NCBI RefSeq assembly: GCF_000715495.1
Contig: NZ_JNLX01000191.1
Span: 1-64,000 of the forward strand
Direction of reading: 5' to 3'
Length of the DNA: 64,000 nucleotides
DNA from: Hymenobacter sp. IS2118
Lineage (GTDB): Bacteria > Bacteroidota > Bacteroidia > Cytophagales > Hymenobacteraceae
A program made the position numbers and the translations under genes. Below the pieces are notes generated by a model. That model made no database searches. It saw nothing but the letters and a program-made list of their open reading frames with translations, and was not told the DNA's origin. Below are positions 35,139-43,123 of the stretch, one piece after another. Each line of letters starts with the position of its first letter. Within the stretch, counting starts at the first letter, position 1.

Positions 35139-36377
35139 CTACTTGCTGAACCGCACCGTGCCGTAGCGCACCTTGATGTTGACGTTGGCAGCGTTGGCAG
35201 CGGGCAGCGCACCGCCAAACGTACCCAGCACGTCGCTGGTCCGCGGGCCATTTTCCTGCGACAGCACTCGAACCATTTTCCGGTCCACCAGCAATTGTCC
35301 TTCCTCCGTACTCACATCGAAACGGAAGCTCGGGGCTTCGGCAAAACCCAGCCGGATAGTGCTAAAACCGCCGTCCAGGTTTATTTGGCGGAAGTTGGGC
35401 CCCATGTCCCGCACCACAAAATCGGGGCAGTACCGCAGGGCCATGTCCAGCTCCTGGTCGAGCTTGTCGACCGTGAAGCGGGTGTAGCCCGACGAGCCCC
35501 GCAGGTTGCGCACGGTGCCCAGGGCCACGTCGCCGTACTTGCTGTGAATGGTCAGGTCCTGCACCGTACCGATGTCGATATCAGAGTTGTTGTTCCGCAG
35601 GCCAATGTCAATGCCTTCGTCCAGACGCAGGCGGGCATAGCTGGCGTCGATGCTGGCCTGGCCCGCGTAGGCAATGCTGCAGCTGCCGTTGGCAATGCGC
35701 ACGAGGTTTTGCGGCCCTTCGAGGCGGCCGGTGCGCAGGGCGCCGTACTCCACGGCCAGCTCGGTGGGGCCGCTCAAAGTGCTGGCAATGTTCACTTCGC
35801 CAAAATTATTGTACACGCTCAGGGCCGTGGTACGGGGCAGCCACACGGTGTAGTTCACCTCGTAGCGGCAGCCGCCCGCCCGGCCGCGCAGCAAGGCCCC
35901 AAACTGGGTGCTCACGGTCACGCCGCCGGTTCTGGCGTCGTATTCCAGGTACTGCACGCCCAGAGCATCCAGAACCTGGCGCGCGCCCGCCTCGGTTTCA
36001 GAGCGGGCCACCAGTTCGGCTTCAACTTTTATTTCATGCTTGTTCCAGGGATTGATTTGCACCCGCCCGTACCGCGTGTTGAGCGAAAATGCCCGCCCGG
36101 TTTTGGGCACCACGAAGCTGCGGCTCAGGCGCCGGCGCTGCTCTACCTGCAGCACGCCGGCATCTGGCTGCTGCTGCGGGTCGGGCTGAATATTCTGCGG
36201 TGCGCGGCAAGTGGCTTCCTCAGGAATAAACAGCTCAATATCGATGGACCGGATGGCTGCTCTGGCCCCTCTCCCATCGGGCAGCGCCACGGCAGGCTGG
36301 GAGCGCACCAGCCCGGCCAGCAGTAGCACGGCCACTCCCATTAGCCGCCAAACAGCACAGGACACCAGCGTTTTCAT
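35139..36377 (-). CDS. Exported beta-repeat protein (DUF4097-like adhesin)
   Basis: A 412-residue protein with a signal sequence (LMGVAVLLLAGLVRSQPAVA). The body is a series of short strands with repeating G-x-V/L-x-I and NN-x-G-x-V patterns (SLNTRYGRVQINPW, SVYNNFGEVNIAST, AVEYGALRTGRLEG, TIHSKYGDVALGT), like the right-handed beta-helix of DUF4097/DUF2807 surface proteins. The ATG overlaps the stop of the anti-sigma-like gene by 4 bp (ATGA), so translation is coupled. Operon order sigma / anti-sigma-like / beta-repeat protein suggests the sigma factor controls this surface protein. Confidence 0.7.
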   Translation of the reverse strand: MKTLVSCAVWRLMGVAVLLLAGLVRSQPAVALPDGRGARAAIRSIDIELFIPEEATCRAPQNIQPDPQQQPDAGVLQVEQRRRLSRSFVVPKTGRAFSLNTRYGRVQINPWNKHEIKVEAELVARSETEAGARQVLDALGVQYLEYDARTGGVTVSTQFGALLRGRAGGCRYEVNYTVWLPRTTALSVYNNFGEVNIASTLSGPTELAVEYGALRTGRLEGPQNLVRIANGSCSIAYAGQASIDASYARLRLDEGIDIGLRNNNSDIDIGTVQDLTIHSKYGDVALGTVRNLRGSSGYTRFTVDKLDQELDMALRYCPDFVVRDMGPNFRQINLDGGFSTIRLGFAEAPSFRFDVSTEEGQLLVDRKMVRVLSQENGPRTSDVLGTFGGALPAANAANVNIKVRYGTVRFSK

Positions 36378-37132
36378 TGGCCCTGCCGGCTATCGGCCAG
36401 CACGTAAGAGCCGGCGGTTCGGTCTTCGGGCGTGGCGGTGCCCAGGTTCAGCTGCTGGTCCAGAATATCGAGGCGGACCTGCAGGTTGCGGTTCATGGCC
36501 GTGAGCACGGCATCGGGCTGCGGGTGGTGCAAAAGCTCCGTTTTGAGCTGCCGGTAGCTGGAATCGAGCGACACCAACTCCCGTTTCCAGTCGGCCGTCA
36601 TGGCGGCCATACCAGGACCATTGAGCTGGTGCAGCTCTTCCTGGCGGCTGGCCAGCTGGGTGGTGTAGTAGGCTTCCATGCCGCGCACCGCCCGCACCAG
36701 CTGGCTATCGGCGCCGGCACTACGGTCGGCCGCCGTCATGGCCATTGGGTTGATGCCTTGGTACAAGGCTTCGTCGGGAGCATAGGAGCGACTATCCGCT
36801 TGTGCCGGAGCGGTTGCTACGGCAACGTCAACGGTATTTTGGCTTGATTTCCAGGCTTCGCTGGCCCCTGCCGCTACGACAAGCAGCACCAGCGAAGCTG
36901 CCACCCCATAGCGCTGCAACCAGTTGCCACGCACTACGGCTGGCACCGAAGCATCTCCGCTGGGGAGCGGTGCGGCTGCCAAACGCATCAGCGGCACTTC
37001 GGGCCTGGCAGCGGGCCCGGCCAGTTGCTGCTCGAGCGCGGCCCAGAGGTCGGGGCGCGGCTCGTGGCTGTCGAAATCGGCCCGGTGCCGCTCGGCGAAA
37101 TTTTCTAATGTATTATTCTTATTGAAATCCAT
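36374..37132 (-). CDS. Membrane anti-sigma-like protein
   Basis: A 252-residue protein from the ATG at 37132; the longer frame begins at a TTG. The N-terminus (ENFAERHRADFDSHEPRPDLWAALEQQL) is a soluble helical region. One membrane helix lies around residues 90-105 (YGVAASLVLLVVAAGAS), and an extracytoplasmic helical part follows (AYYTTQLASRQEELHQL..., TELLHHP). Topology and position directly after an ECF sigma gene point to an anti-sigma role; no canonical ZAS zinc motif is visible, so this is inference. Confidence 0.65.
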   Translation of the reverse strand: MDFNKNNTLENFAERHRADFDSHEPRPDLWAALEQQLAGPAARPEVPLMRLAAAPLPSGDASVPAVVRGNWLQRYGVAASLVLLVVAAGASEAWKSSQNTVDVAVATAPAQADSRSYAPDEALYQGINPMAMTAADRSAGADSQLVRAVRGMEAYYTTQLASRQEELHQLNGPGMAAMTADWKRELVSLDSSYRQLKTELLHHPQPDAVLTAMNRNLQVRLDILDQQLNLGTATPEDRTAGSYVLADSRQGQ

Positions 37133-37258
37133 GAATGAGAAGCGGACGCACGGTTCTTCCAAATTGAAGACTGCCGCGGGGCATATAAGAACCGCGGCCG
37201 GACGAAAAAGGATGAAGAGTAGTTAAGAAATAGCCAGATTATATAAACCGATAGATAA

Positions 37259-37831
37259 TTAACTCAACCCACGCTGGGCGGCAAGTTCCCGCAACCGAAC
37301 GCGGGCCCGGCTGTATTGCGATTTGGAAGTGGACTCGGAAATACCCATGATATTGGCAATTTCGAGGTGGTCGTAACCTTCGAGCAGGTACAAACTCAGC
37401 ACCACGCGGTAGCCATCGGGCAGCTCCTGAATACAGCGCCGCAACACATCGGCCCGATAATTCGTGTCGGCCGCGTCTTCGTGCGAGAATCCGGCGGGTT
37501 CGGCGGGCTCTTCGTGGTGCTGCTCGCCCAGCGGCACCAGCGCCAGCCGCCGCTGCCGCAGGCAATTGATGCTTTTATTAACGACAATCCGCTTGAGCCA
37601 GGCACCAAACGCAGAGTCGCCCTTGTAGCTGCTCAATTCCCGAAACGCACTCAGAAACGATTCCTGAAGCACATCCTCGGCCTCCGCGTAGTCACCCGTA
37701 ATACGCAGGGCCGCGTTGAACATGGCCTTGGCATAGCGCCGGTAAATCTCGGCTTGAGCCTGACGGTCGTTCAGGCGGCAGCGCTCCACCAAGGGCGCAT
37801 TGATGTCAACGTAGGCAACGGCGGCTTGCAT
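37259..37831 (-). CDS. ECF-type RNA polymerase sigma factor
   Basis: A 190-residue sigma factor from the ATG at 37831. Region 2 is RRYAKAMFNAALRITGDYAEAEDVLQESFLSAF with the DVLQE signature and FGAWLKRIVVNKSI. Region 4 is LPDGYRVVLSLYLLEGYDHLEIANIMGISESTSKSQYSRAR, a typical helix-turn-helix for the -35 box. Length and layout fit extracytoplasmic-function sigma factors. It is the first gene of the three-gene operon continuing to 35139. Confidence 0.93.
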   Translation of the reverse strand: MQAAVAYVDINAPLVERCRLNDRQAQAEIYRRYAKAMFNAALRITGDYAEAEDVLQESFLSAFRELSSYKGDSAFGAWLKRIVVNKSINCLRQRRLALVPLGEQHHEEPAEPAGFSHEDAADTNYRADVLRRCIQELPDGYRVVLSLYLLEGYDHLEIANIMGISESTSKSQYSRARVRLRELAAQRGLS

Positions 37832-37940
37832 GCAGAGAGGTGATTTGAGAGGCTTAAGCAAATGAAGGACTGTGGCGCAGGCGTTGGGGTTGCACCCAGC
37901 AGACTCCACGTTTGCACTACCCGTAAATTTAGCGCGCAGC

Positions 37941-37948
37941 TACCTTTG
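37941..37948 (+). promoter_or_regulatory. TACCTTTG -7 element before the 38-kb lipoprotein
   Basis: An exact TAnnTTTG match on the plus strand, 32 bp upstream of the ATG at 37981. A TTTG lies further upstream at a longer than usual spacing. Confidence 0.45.
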
Positions 37949-37980
37949 AACAATTATTTTCCCCAACCTTCCCAAATTCG

Positions 37981-38502
37981 ATGTTACGACGTCTGCCTTA
38001 TTTGCTGCTACTACCCGCAATGCTATCCTGTAGCAAGTCTGATTCCAGCCCAACGATTGATTTTGGGGAGGGCGAGGGCATATCTTACCGTGACGGTAAC
38101 AATCTGCCTGCAGGCCCTCAAGACCCTACTGATTGGAAATCGGATGGAAACTGGAATCAAGCTGAACAAAACCTATTCAAATCGATTCCCGTGAACGTAA
38201 AAGATGCTTCCAAAGGCTCCTTGTATGGTGCAGGTTTTTATCCCAATCCGGTACGTTCCAAAGCTATCATTTTCTACCGAACACCGGTTGTTACCACCTG
38301 TAAGTTGGTCATTGTTGACAAAGACTACAATGTTCTCACAGAAAACACTTTTTCAAATTCAATTTATCCATTGGAGTCGTTTACCCTGAATTTATTCGGC
38401 AGCAATTTTCAAAAAGGGCGGCGTTATCGACTTTATTATGTGATGTATAATGGCACTACTCTTTACACCAAGGGCCACGGTGATATAAAAATGGCTGAAT
38501 AA
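37981..38502 (+). CDS. Lipoprotein of unknown function
   Basis: A 173-residue lipoprotein: basic start MLRRLPYLLLLPAMLSC with lipobox LLSC-like (cysteine at 17). The mature part is acidic at first and then strand-rich; GFYPNPVRSKAIIFYRTP resembles the first strands of a T9SS sorting-domain-like Ig fold, but it lies mid-protein and lacks the terminal sorting pattern. Family not recognised. Base composition is clearly AT-richer than neighbouring genes. It is next to a decayed IS element. Confidence 0.65.
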   Translation: MLRRLPYLLLLPAMLSCSKSDSSPTIDFGEGEGISYRDGNNLPAGPQDPTDWKSDGNWNQAEQNLFKSIPVNVKDASKGSLYGAGFYPNPVRSKAIIFYRTPVVTTCKLVIVDKDYNVLTENTFSNSIYPLESFTLNLFGSNFQKGRRYRLYYVMYNGTTLYTKGHGDIKMAE

Positions 38503-38508
38503 TCTGTG

Positions 38509-39008
38509 AAGCTGTTTAGGAAGTAGCCAGCGATTGGGAAAATGGGAAAAACTCCCATAAAAGCGGGAAAGTTGAAGTGTGAACCATCTCCTGTCCTTCC
38601 CCCATAGAAGGTGAGCAAAAATTATAATCACCCGCTAGACACTGCCCTAATCTGCCTACCCGCAAGTGTAGCCGTGTCGTTGACCCAGCCGAGGTTGTGG
38701 GGGCCATCTGCTACTTCGTAAAACCGGCTGTCAGTGGCACTGGCTGCCCGTCAAGAACCTGTTAAAGGGCGAACCGCTGAACTGGCAGGGCGTTTACGAC
38801 CACTCTCACACCTGGGCATGGGGGCGATTGTGGCGCAGTAATTTGTACCTACATCGGCGTACCCTCAACTTGTCCAGCATCCAAATTGATGGGTTTAAGG
38901 CGTTACTCATACGCTGCAAAACCCGCCTGCAAAACTGGACGGCCCTGTCAGCTTTTACGGTCCTGCTATTGCGTAAAATCACGCCGCCGCATACACCTTA
39001 AACGGCTT
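38509..39008 (+). mobile_element. Remnant IS5-type insertion element
   Basis: A degraded insertion sequence. Candidate imperfect terminal repeats are AAGCTGTTTAGGAAG (38509-38523) and the reverse complement of 38994-39008, matching at 11 of 15 positions. Between them lies a broken transposase gene with the central catalytic part deleted. About 500 bp remain; a full element of this family is about twice that or more. Confidence 0.6.
38660..39001 (+). pseudogene. IS5-family transposase, frameshifted and internally deleted
   Basis: Read in one frame, RVVDPAEVVGAICYFVK; a missing base in GTAAAACCGG then shifts the frame to TGCQWHWLP, LNWQGVYDH and LHRRTLNLSS. This is the usual N-terminal pattern of Bacteroidota IS5-type transposases. 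Immediately afterwards comes DGFKALLIRCKTRLQNW and FTVLLLRKI, the typical C-terminal end, so the DDE core between them is missing. The reading ends at a TAA at 38999-39001. It cannot make a functional enzyme. Confidence 0.75.
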
Positions 39009-39061
39009 CCTTAACACGTTTTTTTATTAGTCCATTGCAAATTGAAGTCGTTGAAAGTATT

Positions 39062-40327
39062 CTAGCCACCCTTCAGGCTTCGAAATAATGGCTGTACTTT
39101 TTTCTCTAAAAAGAAGCCTAAAAGCAGGGTAAGAACTAGATAGATTATTATGCGGATAGTAAAGTCGGTGAAGCTGTGGCTAAAAATACTGACTGACCCA
39201 ATCATAAATATTATTGGATAGTGAACCACATAAATACCGTATGAAATGCTACCTAACGGGATAATAAATTCTATAGCCTTCTGACAGAGGTTGTTGAACG
39301 CAGTAGCTTTCAACAGGAAAAATAAACTGATAATATAGAAGAGGGCTACGAAACCCACGCCTTTGCTTTCTATCAAAATAAGTAAGTCTCCCTTACCTAT
39401 TCGAACAGCTAAGTAAACAAGCGGCATAGTATAAATTACGTATTTTAATCCATTATAAATTTTGAATTTTTTATCAGTAAATAACATAATCCCTGCTAAG
39501 CAAAATAACAAGTAAGATAAATCTGAAAAATCCACAATCTGCTGGTGGAAATTATCTACTTGCTTTGGCGACACATCCAACCTGAGTTTTTGGAACATGC
39601 GCTGCATATAGTTCATTTGCTCAAAACTAAGAAACAAGAATATAAAGGAAATGAGCTGGGAAAATCTTGTAATTGGATTAAACGTATTAGTTGTATACAA
39701 TTGTGCTAGCCAAAACCCGCTCAGCCAGAATATTAATCCGTAACTATAAGAGGCTAGCATTGGGTCAAACCATTGAGGCATGACTGCCGTCAGAGTAGCT
39801 ACCGCTGTTGCAAAAAAGATAGCGACTATGGGTTTAATTGAAAAACGCGAAATTAAAATAAATAGTAAATAATAAATCACCTCATAGTTCAACGACCAGA
39901 GCGGATTATTCTCATTCATAACCTTTCCCAACGTCACTTGCGAAAAAGTAAGATGCTGTATAATTGTAGGCAAACTATACACTTTACCAAGCAACGAAAA
40001 CGAAATACCCAATGTCAGCAGTATACTCAGCAGATATATTGGATAGAGTCTTATAAACCTGCGCTTAAGATAGTCTTTACAGCTTTTCCATGAATTTATC
40101 GGTGTCTTGTTGGTTAAACCAATAACGTAACCGGATAACATAAAAAATACCAGAACGCTTAAGTGCCCTGGAGGAACATATTTCCAAGCACCAGAAATTT
40201 CGTACCCCGTCATAAGCACAGGAGACATTAGCAAAACGTGTCTGATGACCACAATTAAGGCTGCCAAACCCCGTAGTGCTTCTAGGTTAAATTCAAATTT
40301 GTGCTGTGGTGTGCTTATTTGTTGCAT
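39062..40327 (-). CDS. Acyltransferase family 3 membrane protein
   Basis: A 421-residue protein with ten or so hydrophobic helices. FEFNLEALRGLAALIVVIRHVLL is the family signature, with the catalytic-type His in the first helix, and FFMLSGYVIG follows. The later NPLWSLNYEVIYYLLF and GSISYGIYVVHYPIIFM segments fit OafA-like O-acyltransferases that acetylate surface polysaccharides. ATG at 40327 begins the conserved part; a GTG at 40429 would add 34 unrelated residues. The gene is strikingly AT-rich compared with its neighbours, suggesting acquisition by transfer. Confidence 0.9.
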   Translation of the reverse strand: MQQISTPQHKFEFNLEALRGLAALIVVIRHVLLMSPVLMTGYEISGAWKYVPPGHLSVLVFFMLSGYVIGLTNKTPINSWKSCKDYLKRRFIRLYPIYLLSILLTLGISFSLLGKVYSLPTIIQHLTFSQVTLGKVMNENNPLWSLNYEVIYYLLFILISRFSIKPIVAIFFATAVATLTAVMPQWFDPMLASYSYGLIFWLSGFWLAQLYTTNTFNPITRFSQLISFIFLFLSFEQMNYMQRMFQKLRLDVSPKQVDNFHQQIVDFSDLSYLLFCLAGIMLFTDKKFKIYNGLKYVIYTMPLVYLAVRIGKGDLLILIESKGVGFVALFYIISLFFLLKATAFNNLCQKAIEFIIPLGSISYGIYVVHYPIIFMIGSVSIFSHSFTDFTIRIIIYLVLTLLLGFFLEKKVQPLFRSLKGG

Positions 40328-40485
40328 TGTAACTCCATAGTGTCTATGGCAGCTGGAATAAAATGTGACATTCTTTGTATGTGACGGTCCATAATAAGAC
40401 GACATCCGCTCAAGAATGATGGTATCCACTCAACACTATTGCCAAGCGCACTGATTTTCAGCGCATTTACTCAAACTATAAATTT

Positions 40486-40521
40486 AAAAAAAAGCCGTTC
40501 TAAAGACTGAACGGCTTTTTT
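40486..40521 (-). terminator. Hairpin terminator after the aldehyde dehydrogenase gene
   Basis: AAGCCGTTC pairs with GAACGGCTT around a 9-base loop, with A-run and T-run on the two sides. Just past the stop at 40543. Confidence 0.85.
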
Positions 40522-40542
40522 GAAATTACATTATATAGTGCA

Positions 40543-42150
40543 TTACACGTCAAACTTAATCCCCTGGGCCAGCGGCAATTCCGTGCTGTAGTTAATCGTA
40601 TTGGTCTGGCGGCGCATGTACACTTTCCAGGCGTCGGAGCCGGACTCGCGGCCACCGCCGGTTTCCTTTTCGCCGCCGAACGCGCCACCGATTTCGGCCC
40701 CGCTCGTGCCAATGTTAACGTTGGCGATGCCACAATCGGAACCATTGGCGGCCAGGAAGGCTTCGGCTTCGCGCATGTTCAGGGTGAAGATGCTACTCGA
40801 TAGCCCTTGACGCACATCATTCTGCAGTTCGATGGCATTTTCCACGTTGCCGCTGTACTTGATGAGGTAAAGAATCGGGGCAAACGTTTCTTCCTGCACC
40901 GTATGGTAGTGGTTTTCAACTTCCACCAGGGCGGGCTGCACGTAGTGGCCGCCTTGCAGTTCGCCACCGCTCAGCACCTGGCCGCCCGTGAGCAGGGTGC
41001 CGCCTTCAGCCTGCACCTTCCCCAAGGCTTCCTCGAACATCTTCACGGCATCACCGTCGATGAGCGGCCCGACCAGCGTGCCTTCCTGCAGGGGATGGCC
41101 GATGGGCAGCTTGGGGTAAATGGCCAGCAAGCGGCTTTTTACCTCCTCAAAAATGCTGTCTTCGATAATGACGCGGCGCGTGCTGGTGCAGCGCTGCCCA
41201 GCCGTGCCCACAGCCCCGAATACGATGGCGCGGATGGCAATATTCAGGTCCGCGTTTTTGGTGACGATGATGGCGTTGTTGCCGCCCAGCTCCAACAGGG
41301 CGCGGCCCAGGCGGGCGCCCACTACCTCGCCTACTTTGCGGCCCATGCGGGTACTGCCAGTAGCCGAAACCAAGGGCACGCGCTTATCAGCCGCCATGGC
41401 CGCACCAATCTCGGCCCCGCCGATGATGATGCTGAAGACACCCTCGGGAATATCGTTTTCGGCCAAAACCTCGCGGATGATGTGCTGCACGGCCACGGCC
41501 GTGAGCGGGGTTTTCTCAGACGGCTTCCAGATGCTGACGTCGCCGCACACGGCAGCCAGCATGGCATTCCAGCTCCATACGGCCACCGGAAAGTTGAAGG
41601 CCGAGATAATACCCACCAGACCCAGCGGCTGGTACTGCTCGTACATGCGGTGGGCGGGGCGCTCCGAGTGCATGGTGAGGCCGTGCAGCTGGCGCGAAAG
41701 GCCCACCGCGAAGTCGCAGATGTCAATCATCTCCTGCACTTCGCCCAGCCCTTCCTGCAGGATTTTGCCCATTTCGGCGCTCACCAGCTTGCCAAGCGGC
41801 TCCTTGTATTCGCGCAGCTTGTTGCCAATCTGACGCACGATTTCGCCCCGCTTGGGGGCAGGCACGAGGCGCCACGACTTGAAGGCTTCCTGAGCGGTTT
41901 CCACCACGGTATTGTAGTCGTCGACGGTGGCAAAAGCTACGCTGGCCATGGGGCGGCCGTCGGCGGGCGCCAGCACAGTGTGGCGGTGGGCGTTGGCGCT
42001 GCCACCCCAGACGCGACCGGTGCTGTAAGCGGCATTTTCGGCGGTAATGCCCAGCTGGCGCAGCACGTCCTGAATACCGTGGGGGTCGGGGTGCGGCTGG
42101 GGAACGGTTACGTCGGCAGCCGAAGTCGCTTCTTCGAGGGCTTGCTTCAT
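40543..42150 (-). CDS. Aldehyde dehydrogenase, ALDH7 / piperideine-6-carboxylate dehydrogenase type
   Basis: NAD-dependent oxidation of an aldehyde to an acid. The 535-residue protein has FNFPVAVWSWNAMLAAVCGD (Asn186), ELGGNN (general base Glu287) and GTAGQRCTSTRR (nucleophile Cys321). Closest in pattern to ALDH7A1/antiquitin and the bacterial L-piperideine-6-carboxylate (alpha-aminoadipate semialdehyde) dehydrogenase of lysine breakdown. GTSGAEIGGAFGGEKETGGGRESGSDAWK near the C-terminus is characteristic of that branch. No other lysine-degradation gene is adjacent. A TACCTTTG element lies at 42188-42195. Confidence 0.9.
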   Translation of the reverse strand: MKQALEEATSAADVTVPQPHPDPHGIQDVLRQLGITAENAAYSTGRVWGGSANAHRHTVLAPADGRPMASVAFATVDDYNTVVETAQEAFKSWRLVPAPKRGEIVRQIGNKLREYKEPLGKLVSAEMGKILQEGLGEVQEMIDICDFAVGLSRQLHGLTMHSERPAHRMYEQYQPLGLVGIISAFNFPVAVWSWNAMLAAVCGDVSIWKPSEKTPLTAVAVQHIIREVLAENDIPEGVFSIIIGGAEIGAAMAADKRVPLVSATGSTRMGRKVGEVVGARLGRALLELGGNNAIIVTKNADLNIAIRAIVFGAVGTAGQRCTSTRRVIIEDSIFEEVKSRLLAIYPKLPIGHPLQEGTLVGPLIDGDAVKMFEEALGKVQAEGGTLLTGGQVLSGGELQGGHYVQPALVEVENHYHTVQEETFAPILYLIKYSGNVENAIELQNDVRQGLSSSIFTLNMREAEAFLAANGSDCGIANVNIGTSGAEIGGAFGGEKETGGGRESGSDAWKVYMRRQTNTINYSTELPLAQGIKFDV

Positions 42151-42187
42151 GGGGGAAGGGATGGAAAATTGGGTGGGTGAATGGGTG

Positions 42188-42195
42188 CAAAGGTA
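42188..42195 (-). promoter_or_regulatory. TACCTTTG -7 element before the aldehyde dehydrogenase gene
   Basis: An exact TAnnTTTG match on the minus strand, 38 bp upstream of the ATG at 42150. Confidence 0.5.
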
Positions 42196-42399
42196 AGCCG
42201 ATGCTACCGCCCCTCACTTCCTAGCACCTCATGGCGCATAATCCGGCCCGGCCCATGCCCCTAGTCCTTGCTCACGGGCTTTCTGCGCTACCGGCACGGC
42301 ATCACTCTGTTCACCCTCATTTTCGCCGTTTTTCCCTCTAAAAAGCCTTGTTTCTTGCCCAAAACCTGTTTTTTCAGCAACTGTCTTCGGCTCCGGCGT

Positions 42400-42861
42400 C
42401 TATGCTCGCACGGTTGGCTTGAAGGCCCGTACACCAGCGCGCTCCTGCTGCTCAATAAGCCAGGCCACAGCCTCCGATTCGTCGTCGTAAAATAACGGAT
42501 AGGAATCCAGCGTCGCGGCATGGCGTAAGTGGAGCTCCATTTCGGCGCTCTCGGCTGCTATCCGCTGGTGCGGGCCGGCCAGGTATGCCGTAAATAAGGG
42601 TCCGTCTAGCAACGCTGCGAGCTGGGGTGAGAATTGCTCGCGAAACCACTCGTTCAGGTCTGGGCCGGCCAAAGGTCGGCGGCGCAGGTCCAGAAGCCAG
42701 AAGCGGCAGTTGCCGTGGGCCTGAGCAGCCGCCAGCATGGCCTGATAGGTGCCTTGCAACTCGGGCGGCGGCAGGGAGTGCAGCCAGCGACCAATGAGAA
42801 TACCCAAATCGGCGCGGTACACAAGCGAAAAAGCGGAACTTGAAAATATCGGCTCTGACAC
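42400..42861 (-). CDS. Unrecognised protein, paralogue of the protein at 48746
   Basis: A 153-residue soluble protein with no family that I recognise. It aligns well to the protein encoded at 48746-49186: both have GRWL near residue 25, a CRFWLLD-R/M-R segment at about 65, an E-W/D-W turn, and end with a Y-P-x-F-Y/F-x-D-E-x-x-A-x-x-W-L motif. The GTG at 42861 is chosen because no ATG is near and it matches the paralogue's start; the frame runs back to a TTG at 42900. The pattern recalls a small sensor-like alpha/beta fold, unproven. Confidence 0.65.
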   Translation of the reverse strand: MSEPIFSSSAFSLVYRADLGILIGRWLHSLPPPELQGTYQAMLAAAQAHGNCRFWLLDLRRRPLAGPDLNEWFREQFSPQLAALLDGPLFTAYLAGPHQRIAAESAEMELHLRHAATLDSYPLFYDDESEAVAWLIEQQERAGVRAFKPTVRA

Positions 42862-43070
42862 GGCAAATAAATTAGTCTGGGGAATATACGGGCCAACCAA
42901 ACCGGATGTTCAGGCACCTCCTATCCTCCATTAGCCCTTCCCAGATGCGTACCATTTCCATACGAAAGGTTTTTCCGCGAATAGCCGGCCAGCCTTTTCT
43001 TATCAAAAAACACTTCTTATCCACCAAGCCAACGCCCTGGTGCTACCCCAAGCGGCAAAGCATTGCACAA

Positions 43071-43101
43071 AAAAACCCCTACCGGAACCGGCAGGGGTTT
43101 T
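43071..43101 (-). terminator. Hairpin terminator after the HtrA gene
   Basis: AAAACCCCTACCGG pairs with CCGGCAGGGGTTTT, one mismatch, loop AA, with an A-run at the left. It lies just past the stop at 43124. Confidence 0.85.
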
Positions 43102-43123
43102 AGAATCTCATCAGTCAAAAAGA

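Noticed and set aside
42268..42495. A 75-codon plus-strand gene upstream of the aldehyde dehydrogenase
   Set aside because: No family, overlaps the better-supported minus-strand paralogue gene at 42400.
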